64,000 nt of DNA from Pseudomonas brenneri (GTDB lineage: Bacteria; Pseudomonadota; Gammaproteobacteria; Pseudomonadales; Pseudomonadaceae): assembly GCF_007858285.1 (NCBI RefSeq), contig NZ_VFIL01000016.1, positions 30,328 to 94,327 on the forward strand. The letters are read 5' to 3'. Below, piece after piece: positions 1 through 8,383 of this stretch. A program made the position numbers and the translations under genes. The notes beneath the pieces are model-generated. The model did not search any database. It was not told where the DNA came from and saw only the letters and a list, made by a program, of their open reading frames with translations. Position 1 is the first letter of the stretch; the number at the start of each line of letters is the position of its first letter.

Positions 1-12
1 ATCCGCTTGAAG

Positions 13-45
13 CCCGGCAGCTAGTGCGCTGCCGGGTTGATTATT
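13..45 (+). terminator. Hairpin upstream of rpsM
   Basis: A perfect 9-bp stem (13-21 with 28-36) has a 6-nt loop and a modest T-rich tail. It lies just ahead of the rpsM leader, where the preceding spc-type operon (secY-rpmJ in relatives) would end. It may be an intrinsic terminator or attenuator between the two ribosomal operons. The tail is short, so termination may be partial. Confidence 0.5.
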
Positions 46-60
46 TGTTATTACAGCGAT

Positions 61-124
61 ATTATCTCGCGCCCTATTTCTTGGCTTCCGGGGCGTAGGT
101 AGCTGTCAATTGGAGTCCCACTGA
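61..124 (+). promoter_or_regulatory. Possible S4-responsive leader of the alpha operon
   Basis: In E. coli, protein S4 represses this operon by binding a pseudoknot that overlaps the rpsM ribosome-binding site. Here a GC stem can form between about 69-74 and 91-96, just before the Shine-Dalgarno region (ttggag, 111-116) of rpsM. The placement matches a regulatory leader, but I cannot demonstrate the pseudoknot by eye. Confidence 0.3.
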
Positions 125-481
125 ATGGCCCGTATTGCAGGCGTTAACATTCCAGATAACAAGCACACTGTTATCTCGCTGACCTACATCTATGGTGTTG
201 GTCGCACTACTGCGCAGAAAATTTGCGCAGTTGCTGGGGTAAACCCAGCCGCTAAGATCAAGGATCTGAGCGACGAGCAGATTGAATTGCTGCGTGGCGA
301 AGTGGCGAAGTTCACCACTGAAGGTGACCTGCGTCGCGAAATCAACATGAAAATCAAGCGTTTGATGGACCTCGGTTGCTATCGCGGTCTGCGTCATCGT
401 CGTGGTCTTCCAGTACGCGGTCAGCGTACCAAGACTAACGCGCGTACCCGTAAAGGTCCGCGTAAGCCGATCCGCAAGTAA
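125..481 (+). CDS. rpsM: 30S ribosomal protein S13
   Basis: Small-subunit protein of the 30S head that contacts 16S rRNA and the 50S subunit. It begins MARIAGVNIPDNK and ends in a basic tail (TRKGPRKPIRK) that reaches toward the P site. At 118 residues it has the usual proteobacterial length. The ATG follows a ttggag Shine-Dalgarno. First gene of the alpha operon rpsM-rpsK-rpsD-rpoA-rplQ, all co-oriented with short gaps. Confidence 0.98.
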   Translation: MARIAGVNIPDNKHTVISLTYIYGVGRTTAQKICAVAGVNPAAKIKDLSDEQIELLRGEVAKFTTEGDLRREINMKIKRLMDLGCYRGLRHRRGLPVRGQRTKTNARTRKGPRKPIRK

Positions 482-511
482 TCGCCCCAGCGAATCGACA
501 GGAAAATTATC

Positions 512-901
512 ATGGCAAAACCTGCTGCTCGTCCTCGTAAAAAAGTTAAAAAGACAGTGGTTGATGGCATCGCCCACATCCATGCATCTTTTAACAACAC
601 CATCGTGACCATCACCGACCGTCAAGGTAACGCGCTTTCTTGGGCTACCTCCGGTGGTTCGGGTTTCCGCGGTTCCCGCAAGTCCACCCCGTTCGCTGCT
701 CAAGTAGCTGCTGAACGTGCTGGTCAAGCTGCGCTGGAATATGGCCTGAAAAACCTCGACGTTAACGTCAAGGGTCCAGGTCCAGGTCGTGAGTCTGCTG
801 TCCGTGCTTTGAACGGCTGTGGCTATAAGATCGCCAGCATCACCGACGTGACGCCAATCCCGCACAACGGGTGCCGTCCGCCGAAGAAGCGCCGCGTGTA
901 A
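512..901 (+). CDS. rpsK: 30S ribosomal protein S11
   Basis: Platform protein of the 30S subunit that lines the mRNA exit region near the Shine-Dalgarno helix. The 129-residue product has the typical lysine/arginine-rich N-terminus (KPAARPRKKVKK) and the family-defining end TPIPHNGCRPPKKRRV. The Asn-Gly step in that motif is the site of isoaspartate formation in E. coli S11. It lies 30 nt after rpsM and 18 nt before rpsD in the same operon. Confidence 0.98.
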   Translation: MAKPAARPRKKVKKTVVDGIAHIHASFNNTIVTITDRQGNALSWATSGGSGFRGSRKSTPFAAQVAAERAGQAALEYGLKNLDVNVKGPGPGRESAVRALNGCGYKIASITDVTPIPHNGCRPPKKRRV

Positions 902-919
902 TCCAGGAGATTGTAAAGA

Positions 920-1540
920 ATGGCTCGTTACATTGGTCCAAAATGCAAACTCGCTCGTCGCGAAGGCACCGATCTCTTTCTGAAGAGCGGCGTGCGCGCG
1001 ATCGAATCGAAGTGCAACATTGAAGCAGCACCTGGTATCCACGGCCAACGCCGCGGTCGCCAGTCCGACTACGGCACCCAACTGCGTGAAAAGCAGAAGG
1101 TCCGTCGTATCTACGGCGTTCTCGAGCGTCAGTTCAGCGGCTACTACAAAGAAGCTGCTGGCAAGAAAGGTGCAACCGGTGAAAACCTGCTGCAACTGCT
1201 CGAATGCCGTCTGGACAACGTTGTATACCGTATGGGCTTTGGTTCGACTCGTGCCGAATCCCGTCAGCTGGTATCGCACAAATCCGTCAGCGTAAACGGC
1301 CAAACCGTTAACGTTCCGTCCTACCAGGTTCGTGCTGGTGACGTTGTCGCGATTCGCGAGAAAGCAAAAAACCAGCTTCGCATTGTCCAAGCTCTCGATC
1401 TGTGTGCCCAACGTGGCCGCGTAGAATGGGTAGAAGTAGACACTGAGAAGAAGTCGGGCGTTTTCAAGAACGTTCCTGCTCGCAGTGATCTGTCCGCCGA
1501 CATCAACGAAAGCCTGATTGTCGAGCTCTACTCCAAGTAA
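920..1540 (+). CDS. rpsD: 30S ribosomal protein S4
   Basis: Primary 16S rRNA-binding protein needed for 30S assembly and decoding fidelity. In E. coli it also represses translation of this operon. The 206-residue length is normal. It begins MARYIGPKCKLARREGTD and contains the S4 RNA-binding domain in the second half (about residues 95-160, with SRQLVSHKSVSVNG). A gatccaggag-like Shine-Dalgarno precedes the ATG. Start and spacing fit operon translation between rpsK and rpoA. Confidence 0.98.
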   Translation: MARYIGPKCKLARREGTDLFLKSGVRAIESKCNIEAAPGIHGQRRGRQSDYGTQLREKQKVRRIYGVLERQFSGYYKEAAGKKGATGENLLQLLECRLDNVVYRMGFGSTRAESRQLVSHKSVSVNGQTVNVPSYQVRAGDVVAIREKAKNQLRIVQALDLCAQRGRVEWVEVDTEKKSGVFKNVPARSDLSADINESLIVELYSK

Positions 1541-1562
1541 GGGCTAGAAAATAGGTGCATCC

Positions 1563-2564
1563 ATGCAGATTTCGGTAAATGAGTTCCTGACACCCCGCCA
1601 TATTGATGTGCAGGTTGTCAGTCCAACCCGCGCCAAGATCACTCTCGAGCCTCTCGAGCGTGGTTTTGGCCACACCCTGGGCAACGCGCTGCGCCGCATC
1701 CTGTTGTCCTCAATGCCCGGCTGTGCAGTAGTCGAGGCCGAGATTGACGGTGTGCTCCACGAGTACAGCGCCATCGAAGGTGTACAGGAAGACGTAATTG
1801 AAATCCTGTTGAACCTTAAAGGTCTGGCTATCAAGCTGCACGGCCGTGACGAAGTTACGCTGACCTTGTCGAAGAAGGGTTCGGGGGTGGTTACCGCTGC
1901 CGATATTCAGCTGGATCATGATGTCGAGATCGTTAACCCCGATCACGTAATCGCTAACCTGGCGTCTAACGGCGCCCTGAACATGAAGCTCACTGTAGCT
2001 CGTGGTCGTGGTTATGAACCGGCCGACTCGCGTCAGAGCGATGAAGACGAAAGCCGCAGCATTGGTCGCTTGCAGCTTGACTCTTCGTTCAGCCCGGTTC
2101 GCCGCATCGCATACGTGGTGGAAAACGCCCGTGTCGAGCAGCGTACTAACCTGGACAAGCTGGTTATTGATCTGGAAACCAACGGTACTCTGGATCCTGA
2201 AGAGGCTATTCGCCGCGCTGCAACCATCCTGCAACAGCAGTTGGCTGCGTTCGTCGACCTCAAAGGTGACAGCGAACCAGTGGTAATCGAGCAGGAAGAC
2301 GAGATCGATCCGATCCTGCTTCGCCCGGTTGACGATCTGGAACTGACTGTACGTTCGGCTAACTGCCTTAAGGCGGAAAACATTTACTACATCGGTGACC
2401 TGATCCAGCGCACCGAAGTAGAACTGTTGAAGACTCCGAACCTGGGCAAGAAATCCTTGACTGAAATCAAGGACGTTCTGGCCTCCCGCGGTCTGTCCCT
2501 CGGCATGCGCCTCGACAACTGGCCGCCTGCAAGTCTTAAGAAGGACGACAAGGCGACTGCCTGA
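1563..2564 (+). CDS. rpoA: DNA-directed RNA polymerase subunit alpha
   Basis: Alpha subunit of RNA polymerase; its dimer scaffolds beta and beta-prime assembly. The 333-residue protein has the N-terminal dimerisation domain (about 1-235, with ERGFGHTLGNALRRILL), an acidic linker, and a C-terminal domain (about 250-325) containing ELTVRSANCLKAE. The Arg in that motif corresponds to the UP-element/activator-contacting residue 265. Co-transcribed with the flanking ribosomal genes. Confidence 0.98.
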   Translation: MQISVNEFLTPRHIDVQVVSPTRAKITLEPLERGFGHTLGNALRRILLSSMPGCAVVEAEIDGVLHEYSAIEGVQEDVIEILLNLKGLAIKLHGRDEVTLTLSKKGSGVVTAADIQLDHDVEIVNPDHVIANLASNGALNMKLTVARGRGYEPADSRQSDEDESRSIGRLQLDSSFSPVRRIAYVVENARVEQRTNLDKLVIDLETNGTLDPEEAIRRAATILQQQLAAFVDLKGDSEPVVIEQEDEIDPILLRPVDDLELTVRSANCLKAENIYYIGDLIQRTEVELLKTPNLGKKSLTEIKDVLASRGLSLGMRLDNWPPASLKKDDKATA

Positions 2565-2605
2565 TCGTCGTAATCACCGAACGTGAGTTTGGTAAGGAAT
2601 GAACC

Positions 2606-2992
2606 ATGCGTCATCGTAAAAGTGGTCGTCACCTGAGCCGTACCAGCTCGCACCGCAAGGCCATGTTTCAAAACATGGCGGTGTCGCTGTTCGAGCACGA
2701 GCTGATCAAAACTACACTGCCGAAAGCCAAAGAACTGCGTCGCGTTGCTGAGCCGCTGATCACTTTGGCCAAGACAGACAGCCTGGCTAACCGCCGTCTG
2801 GCTTTCGACCGTACTCGTTCGAAAGCTATCGTTGGTAAGCTCTTCAACGACCTGGGCAAGCGCTACGCTACCCGTGAGGGTGGCTACCTGCGCATCCTCA
2901 AGTGCGGTTTCCGCACTGGCGACAACGCGCCTATGGCGTACGTCGAGTTGGTTGATCGTGCTACTGCTGGCGAAGCTGTATCCGCCGAGTAA
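2606..2992 (+). CDS. rplQ: 50S ribosomal protein L17
   Basis: Large-subunit protein located near the peptide exit tunnel. The 128-residue product begins MRHRKSGRHLSRTSSHRKAM, the L17 signature. It is the last gene of the alpha operon and is followed within 20 nt by a strong intrinsic terminator. Confidence 0.98.
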   Translation: MRHRKSGRHLSRTSSHRKAMFQNMAVSLFEHELIKTTLPKAKELRRVAEPLITLAKTDSLANRRLAFDRTRSKAIVGKLFNDLGKRYATREGGYLRILKCGFRTGDNAPMAYVELVDRATAGEAVSAE

Positions 2993-3010
2993 GACGACAG
3001 TCTGCAACGA

Positions 3011-3043
3011 AAAACCGGGCCTAGTGCCCGGTTTTTTGTTTTT
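3011..3043 (+). terminator. Intrinsic terminator of the alpha ribosomal operon
   Basis: A GC stem (3014-3020 with 3026-3032, loop ctagt) is flanked by an A-run and followed by six T and a further T-rich stretch. It lies 20 nt after the rplQ stop codon. Confidence 0.93.
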
Positions 3044-3232
3044 GAAGTAAGACAAATCCTATTTAAGCAGCGCTCCTCAATCTTGATACTGGTGCTATGG
3101 AGAGGGAGGTGACGGTAGTTTTTTTCTATTGATGCCGACAATTATATGAATTTGTAGACGTCATGCTGATGGTCAATACTCCCTCTAAGCCGATTAGCCG
3201 GCAGTTCCAAGACTGACCTGAGGAGATTGAGC

Positions 3233-4681
3233 ATGAGCCAGAATAAAACCCTTACGACCGCCAGTGGCGCTCCCGTTGCTGACAACCAGAATTCCCGTTC
3301 CGCCGGCCCGCGTGGCCCGTTGCTGCTCGACGACTTTCACCTGATCGAGAAGCTGGCCCACTTCAACCGTGAAAACATCCCAGAGCGACGTGTACACGCC
3401 AAAGGCTCGGGAGCGTATGGCACGTTCACGGTTACCAAAGACATTACCCAATACACCAGCGCCAAACTGTTTGAAGCTGTTGGTAAGCAGACGCCGACCT
3501 TCCTGCGTTTCTCTACAGTCGGTGGCGAGCGCGGCTCGGCAGATACCGAGCGCGATCCACGTGGCTTCGCACTCAAGTTCTATACCGAAGAAGGTAACTG
3601 GGACATCGTGGGCAACAACACCCCGATATTCTTCATCCGTGACCCGCTGAAATTCCCGGACTTTATCCACACTCAAAAACGCCTGCCGCAAAGCAACCTG
3701 AAAAGTGCACAGATGATGTGGGACTTCTGGTCGCATTCGCCCGAGGCGCTGCACCAGGTCACCATCCTGTTCTCGGACCGCGGCATCCCGGACGGCTACC
3801 GTCACATGCATGGTTTTGGCAGCCACACCTACAGCCTGATCAGCGCCAATGGCGAGCGTCACTGGGTGAAGTGGCACTACAAGACCAAGCAGGGTATCAA
3901 GAACCTCGCGCCTGCCGATGCAGCCCGCCTGGCCGGTACCGATCCGGATTACGCCCAGCGCGACCTGTTTGAGGCCATTGAGCGCGGAGATTTCCCTAAA
4001 TGGCGTGTGTGCATCCAGATCATGACTGAGGCCCAGGCCAATGCTCACTACGAGAATCCCTTCGATGTGACCAAAACCTGGTCGCAGAAAGAGTTTCCGC
4101 TGATTGAGGTGGGTGAGTTGGAATTGAACCGCAACCCGCTGAACTACTTCGCCGAAGTGGAGCAGGCAGCGTTCGGTCCAAGCAATATGGTGCCGGGTGT
4201 CGGTTTGTCGCCGGACCGCATGCTCCAGGGCCGTGTGTTCGCTTACGCCGATGCGCACCGCTACCGTATTGGCACCAACCATCAGCACCTGCCGGTGAAT
4301 GCTTCGCGCAGTCCGGTCCACAACTACCAGCGTGATGGCTCCATGGCGTTTGGCAGCAACGGTGGCGCGGCTCCCAACTACGAGCCAAACAGCTACGCCG
4401 ATGCACCAAAACAAGCTCCACAGTACGCAGAGCCTGCCCTGGCTCTGAGCGGTGCAGCGGATCGTTATGATCACCGCGAGGATACTGATTACTACAGCCA
4501 CGCCGGTGCGCTGTTCCGCTTGATGAATGCTGAGCAAAAAACGCTGTTGATCAACAACATCGCCGGCGCGATGGCGGGTGTTTCCAGTGATGTGGTTCAA
4601 CGTCAGCTGCAACACTTCTTCAAGGCAGATCCGGCTTATGGAGAAGGAATCGCAACTGCGCTGGGTGTATCGATTAACTAA
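3233..4681 (+). CDS. katA: Heme catalase KatA (clade 3, small subunit)
   Basis: Disproportionates hydrogen peroxide to water and oxygen. The 482-residue length is typical of small-subunit catalases. The distal heme His is His55 (RRVHAKGSGAYG), the distal Asn is Asn128 (DIVGNNTP), and the proximal Tyr ligand is Tyr338 (RVFAYADAHRYRIG). A TTG lies two codons upstream, but the ATG at 3233 has an aggag ribosome site 7 nt away and is preferred. The order rplQ-katA-bacterioferritin-uvrA is that of P. aeruginosa, where this locus is the main housekeeping catalase. A terminator follows. Confidence 0.95.
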   Translation: MSQNKTLTTASGAPVADNQNSRSAGPRGPLLLDDFHLIEKLAHFNRENIPERRVHAKGSGAYGTFTVTKDITQYTSAKLFEAVGKQTPTFLRFSTVGGERGSADTERDPRGFALKFYTEEGNWDIVGNNTPIFFIRDPLKFPDFIHTQKRLPQSNLKSAQMMWDFWSHSPEALHQVTILFSDRGIPDGYRHMHGFGSHTYSLISANGERHWVKWHYKTKQGIKNLAPADAARLAGTDPDYAQRDLFEAIERGDFPKWRVCIQIMTEAQANAHYENPFDVTKTWSQKEFPLIEVGELELNRNPLNYFAEVEQAAFGPSNMVPGVGLSPDRMLQGRVFAYADAHRYRIGTNHQHLPVNASRSPVHNYQRDGSMAFGSNGGAAPNYEPNSYADAPKQAPQYAEPALALSGAADRYDHREDTDYYSHAGALFRLMNAEQKTLLINNIAGAMAGVSSDVVQRQLQHFFKADPAYGEGIATALGVSIN

Positions 4682-4698
4682 CTCTAAGTGATAAGCAG

Positions 4699-4726
4699 AA
4701 CCGCCCTCATTTGGGCGGTTTTTGCG
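4699..4726 (+). terminator. Intrinsic terminator after katA
   Basis: An 8-bp stem (4699-4706 with 4713-4720) with loop tcattt is followed by a run of T, 17 nt after the katA stop. It separates katA from the bacterioferritin gene, which therefore probably has its own promoter. Confidence 0.9.
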
Positions 4727-4836
4727 TTATTTCAGCTACTTTTCTCCGGAAATCTTCACTTTTCTGCCGTTCGTCCCGTGACCTGCAGGTCTGCATGGTT
4801 CAAACTAGGGTCTTTCAAGCAGGGAGATGTAGGGCG

Positions 4837-5301
4837 ATGCAAGGTCACCCCGACGTAATCGATTACCTCAACACGTTGCTGACGGGCGAACTGGCAGCTC
4901 GTGACCAATATTTCATTCACTCGCGTATGTACGAAGACTGGGGCTTTACTGAGCTCTACGAGCGTATCAACCACGAAATGGAAGAAGAGGCACAGCACGC
5001 CGACGCGCTGATGCGTCGTATCCTGATGCTCGAAGGCACGCCGCGCATGCGTCCTGACGACCTGGATACCGGCACCACAGTGCCTGAGATGCTCGCCAGC
5101 GACTTGCGCCTGGAGTACAAAGTCCGCGCCGCACTGTGCAAGGGCATTGAGCTTTGCGAGAAGCACAACGACTACGTGACCCGGGAAATCCTGCGCGTAC
5201 AGTTGAACGATACTGAAGAAGATCACACCTACTGGCTGGAAAAGCAGTTGGGCCTGATCAAGTTGATCGGCCTGGAAAACTACCTGCAATCGCAGTTCTG
5301 A
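4837..5301 (+). CDS. bfr: Bacterioferritin-like ferritin lacking the heme-ligand Met (FtnA/BfrA type)
   Basis: Iron-storage protein with a diiron ferroxidase centre, expected to form a 24-mer. The ATG at 4837 gives 154 residues, the family length; a longer frame begins upstream, but that extension has no family match. Ferroxidase ligands are present: Glu18, Glu51, His54, Glu93, Glu126 and His129. Residue 52, the heme-axial Met of true Bfr, is Ala (EEEAQHAD). This matches the P. aeruginosa protein downstream of katA, first named BfrA and now FtnA. Likely role: iron detoxification alongside catalase, possibly in mixed shells with a heme-binding BfrB encoded elsewhere. Confidence 0.93.
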   Translation: MQGHPDVIDYLNTLLTGELAARDQYFIHSRMYEDWGFTELYERINHEMEEEAQHADALMRRILMLEGTPRMRPDDLDTGTTVPEMLASDLRLEYKVRAALCKGIELCEKHNDYVTREILRVQLNDTEEDHTYWLEKQLGLIKLIGLENYLQSQF

Positions 5302-5314
5302 TTCCACCGGTTAT

Positions 5315-5355
5315 AAAAAAGCCCCTGTCACCGCTATGGTGACAGGGGCTTTTTG
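5315..5355. terminator. Bidirectional terminator between bacterioferritin and uvrA
   Basis: A 17-bp stem (5316-5332 with 5338-5354) runs from an A-tract to a T-tract around a 5-nt loop. It lies between two convergent genes, so it can terminate transcription from both sides. Confidence 0.93.
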
Positions 5356-5368
5356 TTGGGCCGAACAA

Positions 5369-8203
5369 TCAGGCCCGGTCGCGCGCCAGCAGCGGCTTCA
5401 GATAGTAGCCAGTATGGGATTGTGGCATTTCGGAAACTTGCTCCGGCGTGCCCACCGCAATTATCTGCCCACCCTTGGAACCGCCTTCCGGCCCAAGGTC
5501 CACCAGCCAGTCGGCTGTCTTGATCACGTCCAGGTTGTGTTCGATCACTACCACGGTGTTGCCGTGGTCTCGTAAACGGTGCAGCACGTCGAGCAACTGC
5601 TGGATATCCGCAAAGTGCAGCCCGGTGGTTGGCTCGTCAAGGATGTACAGGGTCTTGCCGGTATCGCGTTTGGACAGTTCACGAGACAGTTTGACCCGCT
5701 GCGCTTCGCCACCGGACAGCGTGGTCGCCGACTGCCCCAGCTTGATATACGACAAGCCCACGTCCATCAGGGTCTGAAGCTTGCGTGCCAGGGCCGGCAC
5801 TGCGTCAAAGAACACCCGCGCTTCCTCGATCGTCATCTCAAGGGTTTCATGGATGTTCTTGCCCTTGTACTTGATCTCCAGGGTCTCGCGGTTGTAGCGC
5901 TTGCTCTTGCACACGTCGCAAGGTACGTAGATGTCCGGCAGGAAGTGCATCTCGACCTTGATCAAGCCGTCGCCCTGGCACGCTTCGCAGCGCCCACCCT
6001 TGACGTTGAAGGAGAAGCGCCCAGGGCCATAACCACGGGAACGGGACTCCGGCACACCGGCGAACAGTTCGCGAATCGGCGTGAACAGCCCGGTATAGGT
6101 CGCGGGGTTGGAGCGGGGGGTGCGGCCAATCGGGCTCTGGTCGATATCCACCACCTTGTCCAGGAGCTCCAGGCCCTTGATGCTGTCATGCGCGGCAGCT
6201 TCCAGGGTGGTGGCACCGTTCAGCGCGGTGGCGCTGAGGGGGAACAAGGTGTTGTTGATCAGCGTCGACTTGCCCGAGCCGGAGACGCCGGTCACGCACG
6301 TCAGCAGGCCCAGGGGGATTTCCAGGTCGACATTGCGCAGGTTGTTGCCGCGCGCGCCCTTGAGGTGCAGCGCCTGTTTTTTGTTGCGCGGTGTACGTTT
6401 GGCCGGTACTTCGATTTTCACTCGGCCAGACAAGTATTTACCGGTGAGCGAGTCCGGGTGTGCCATGACTTCGGCCGGTGTGCCTTGGGCAACAATATGT
6501 CCGCCATGCACGCCGGCACCGGGGCCGATATCGACCACATAGTCCGCCAGGCGAATGGCATCCTCATCGTGCTCGACCACGATCACCGTGTTACCGATAT
6601 CACGCAGGTGCTTGAGCGTGCCCAGCAGTCGATCGTTGTCACGCTGGTGCAGGCCGATTGAGGGCTCGTCCAGGATGTACAGCACGCCCACCAGGCCGGC
6701 GCCAATCTGGCTGGCCAGGCGAATGCGCTGGGCTTCGCCGCCGGACAGGGTGTCGGCGCTGCGATCCAGGGACAGATAGTCCAGGCCCACGTTGACCAGG
6801 AACTGCAGGCGCTCGCGGATTTCCTTGAGGATCTTGTCGGCAATCTCGCCGCGACGCCCGGTCAACTTCAGTACGCCAAAGTACTCGCAGGCGTCGCCGA
6901 TGGGCAGGTTGGTCACTGCTGGCAGGGTCTTCTCGCCGACCCATACGTGGCGAGCCTCGCGACGCAAGCGGGTGCCACGGCAATCAGGGCAGGGCTGGGT
7001 GCTGAGGAACTTGGCCAGTTCTTCGCGTACGCTGGCCGATTCGGTTTCCCGGTAGCGACGTTCCAGGTTGGGCACGATGCCTTCGAATGGGTGGGAGCGC
7101 TTGACGATATCGCCACGGTCATTCAGGTATTTGAAGTCGACGTTCTGCGAGCCGCTGCCATGCAGGATGACTTTCTGTTGCTCTGCGGGCAGCTCGTTGA
7201 ACGGTACTTCCAGGCTGAATTTATAGTGGGCGGCTAGCGACCCGAGCATCTGGAAGTAGTAGACATTGCGCCGGTCCCAGCCGCGTATGGCGCCCTCCGC
7301 CAGCGTCAGGTCGCCATTGACCAGGCGCTTGATGTCGAAGAACTGCTTGACCCCCAACCCATCACAGGTCGGGCAGGCGCCGGCCGGATTGTTGAAAGAG
7401 AACAGCTTGGGTTCCAGTTCGCTGATGGCGTGGCCGCAGATCGGGCAGGCGAAGCGTGCGGAAAAGATGATTTCTTCGCCGGGCTCGTCGTCCATCGGTG
7501 CGACCAGGGCGATACCGTCCGCCAGCTTCAGCGCGGTCTCGAACGACTCCGCCAGACGTTGCTGCAGGTCGGCACGCACCTTGAAGCGGTCGACCACCAC
7601 ATCAATGGTGTGCTTCTTCTGTTTATCCAGTTTCGGCGCTTCGTCCAGCTCATATAGCTTGCCGTTGATCCTGGCGCGGACAAAACCCTGGGCGCGCAGT
7701 TCTTCGAAGACCGACAGGTGTTCGCCCTTGCGCTCGCGGATCACCGGCGCCAGCAGCATCAGCTTGGCGCCTTCCGGCTGGGCCAGTACCAGGTCGACCA
7801 TCTGGCTGACGGTCTGGGCTTCCAGCGGGATATCGTGATCCGGGCAGCGCGGAATACCGACGCGTGCGTACAGCAGGCGCAGGTAGTCGTAGATTTCGGT
7901 GATGGTGCCCACGGTGGAGCGCGGGTTGTGGGAGGTCGATTTCTGTTCGATGGAAATGGCTGGCGACAGGCCTTCAATGGTGTCGACATCAGGCTTTTCC
8001 ATCATCGACAGGAACTGCCGGGCGTAGGCCGACAGCGACTCCACATAACGACGCTGGCCTTCGGCATACAGCGTATCGAACGCCAGCGACGACTTGCCAG
8101 ACCCGGACAAACCGGTGATGACAATCAGTTTGTCCCGGGGCAGGGTCAGGTCGATGTTCTTCAGGTTGTGGGTTCTAGCCCCACGAATCAGGATCTTGTC
8201 CAA
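5369..8203 (-). CDS. uvrA: UvrABC excision nuclease subunit A
   Basis: Damage-recognition ATPase of nucleotide excision repair. The 944 residues contain two ABC modules: Walker A at GLSGSGKSS near the N-terminus and GVSGSGKST in the second half, each with an SGGEAQR signature. CxxC zinc motifs are seen at CPICGHAISELEPK...CPTC and CEACQGDG...CDVC. The start codon is TTG (MDKILIRGARTHNLKN), which matches the conserved N-terminus and leaves no better upstream choice. It diverges from the MFS gene, and a LexA-box-like sequence lies in the shared upstream region. Confidence 0.97.
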   Translation of the reverse strand: MDKILIRGARTHNLKNIDLTLPRDKLIVITGLSGSGKSSLAFDTLYAEGQRRYVESLSAYARQFLSMMEKPDVDTIEGLSPAISIEQKSTSHNPRSTVGTITEIYDYLRLLYARVGIPRCPDHDIPLEAQTVSQMVDLVLAQPEGAKLMLLAPVIRERKGEHLSVFEELRAQGFVRARINGKLYELDEAPKLDKQKKHTIDVVVDRFKVRADLQQRLAESFETALKLADGIALVAPMDDEPGEEIIFSARFACPICGHAISELEPKLFSFNNPAGACPTCDGLGVKQFFDIKRLVNGDLTLAEGAIRGWDRRNVYYFQMLGSLAAHYKFSLEVPFNELPAEQQKVILHGSGSQNVDFKYLNDRGDIVKRSHPFEGIVPNLERRYRETESASVREELAKFLSTQPCPDCRGTRLRREARHVWVGEKTLPAVTNLPIGDACEYFGVLKLTGRRGEIADKILKEIRERLQFLVNVGLDYLSLDRSADTLSGGEAQRIRLASQIGAGLVGVLYILDEPSIGLHQRDNDRLLGTLKHLRDIGNTVIVVEHDEDAIRLADYVVDIGPGAGVHGGHIVAQGTPAEVMAHPDSLTGKYLSGRVKIEVPAKRTPRNKKQALHLKGARGNNLRNVDLEIPLGLLTCVTGVSGSGKSTLINNTLFPLSATALNGATTLEAAAHDSIKGLELLDKVVDIDQSPIGRTPRSNPATYTGLFTPIRELFAGVPESRSRGYGPGRFSFNVKGGRCEACQGDGLIKVEMHFLPDIYVPCDVCKSKRYNRETLEIKYKGKNIHETLEMTIEEARVFFDAVPALARKLQTLMDVGLSYIKLGQSATTLSGGEAQRVKLSRELSKRDTGKTLYILDEPTTGLHFADIQQLLDVLHRLRDHGNTVVVIEHNLDVIKTADWLVDLGPEGGSKGGQIIAVGTPEQVSEMPQSHTGYYLKPLLARDRA

Positions 8204-8255
8204 GATGGCCTCGTACGGCGGGCGTATAAATAATGCAGGAGTATACGGCTAAAGA

Positions 8256-8271
8256 CTGGATGAATATACAC
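8256..8271. promoter_or_regulatory. Candidate LexA (SOS) box upstream of uvrA
   Basis: The 16-mer ctggatgaatatacac agrees at 13 positions with the pseudomonad/enteric consensus CTGTATAAATATACAG. It sits 53-68 bp before the uvrA start. uvrA is SOS-controlled in several bacteria, but the outer half-site mismatches make binding uncertain. Confidence 0.35.
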
Positions 8272-8383
8272 TGTCGATTTGCCCATTTCAGGCTTGGATG
8301 AAAGCTGCGCGGCAAAGCGCCGCATATACCCTCTCAATCGATGGGACTGGTAGAATCGCCGCCGGTTCACACGAGGTTTTTCC

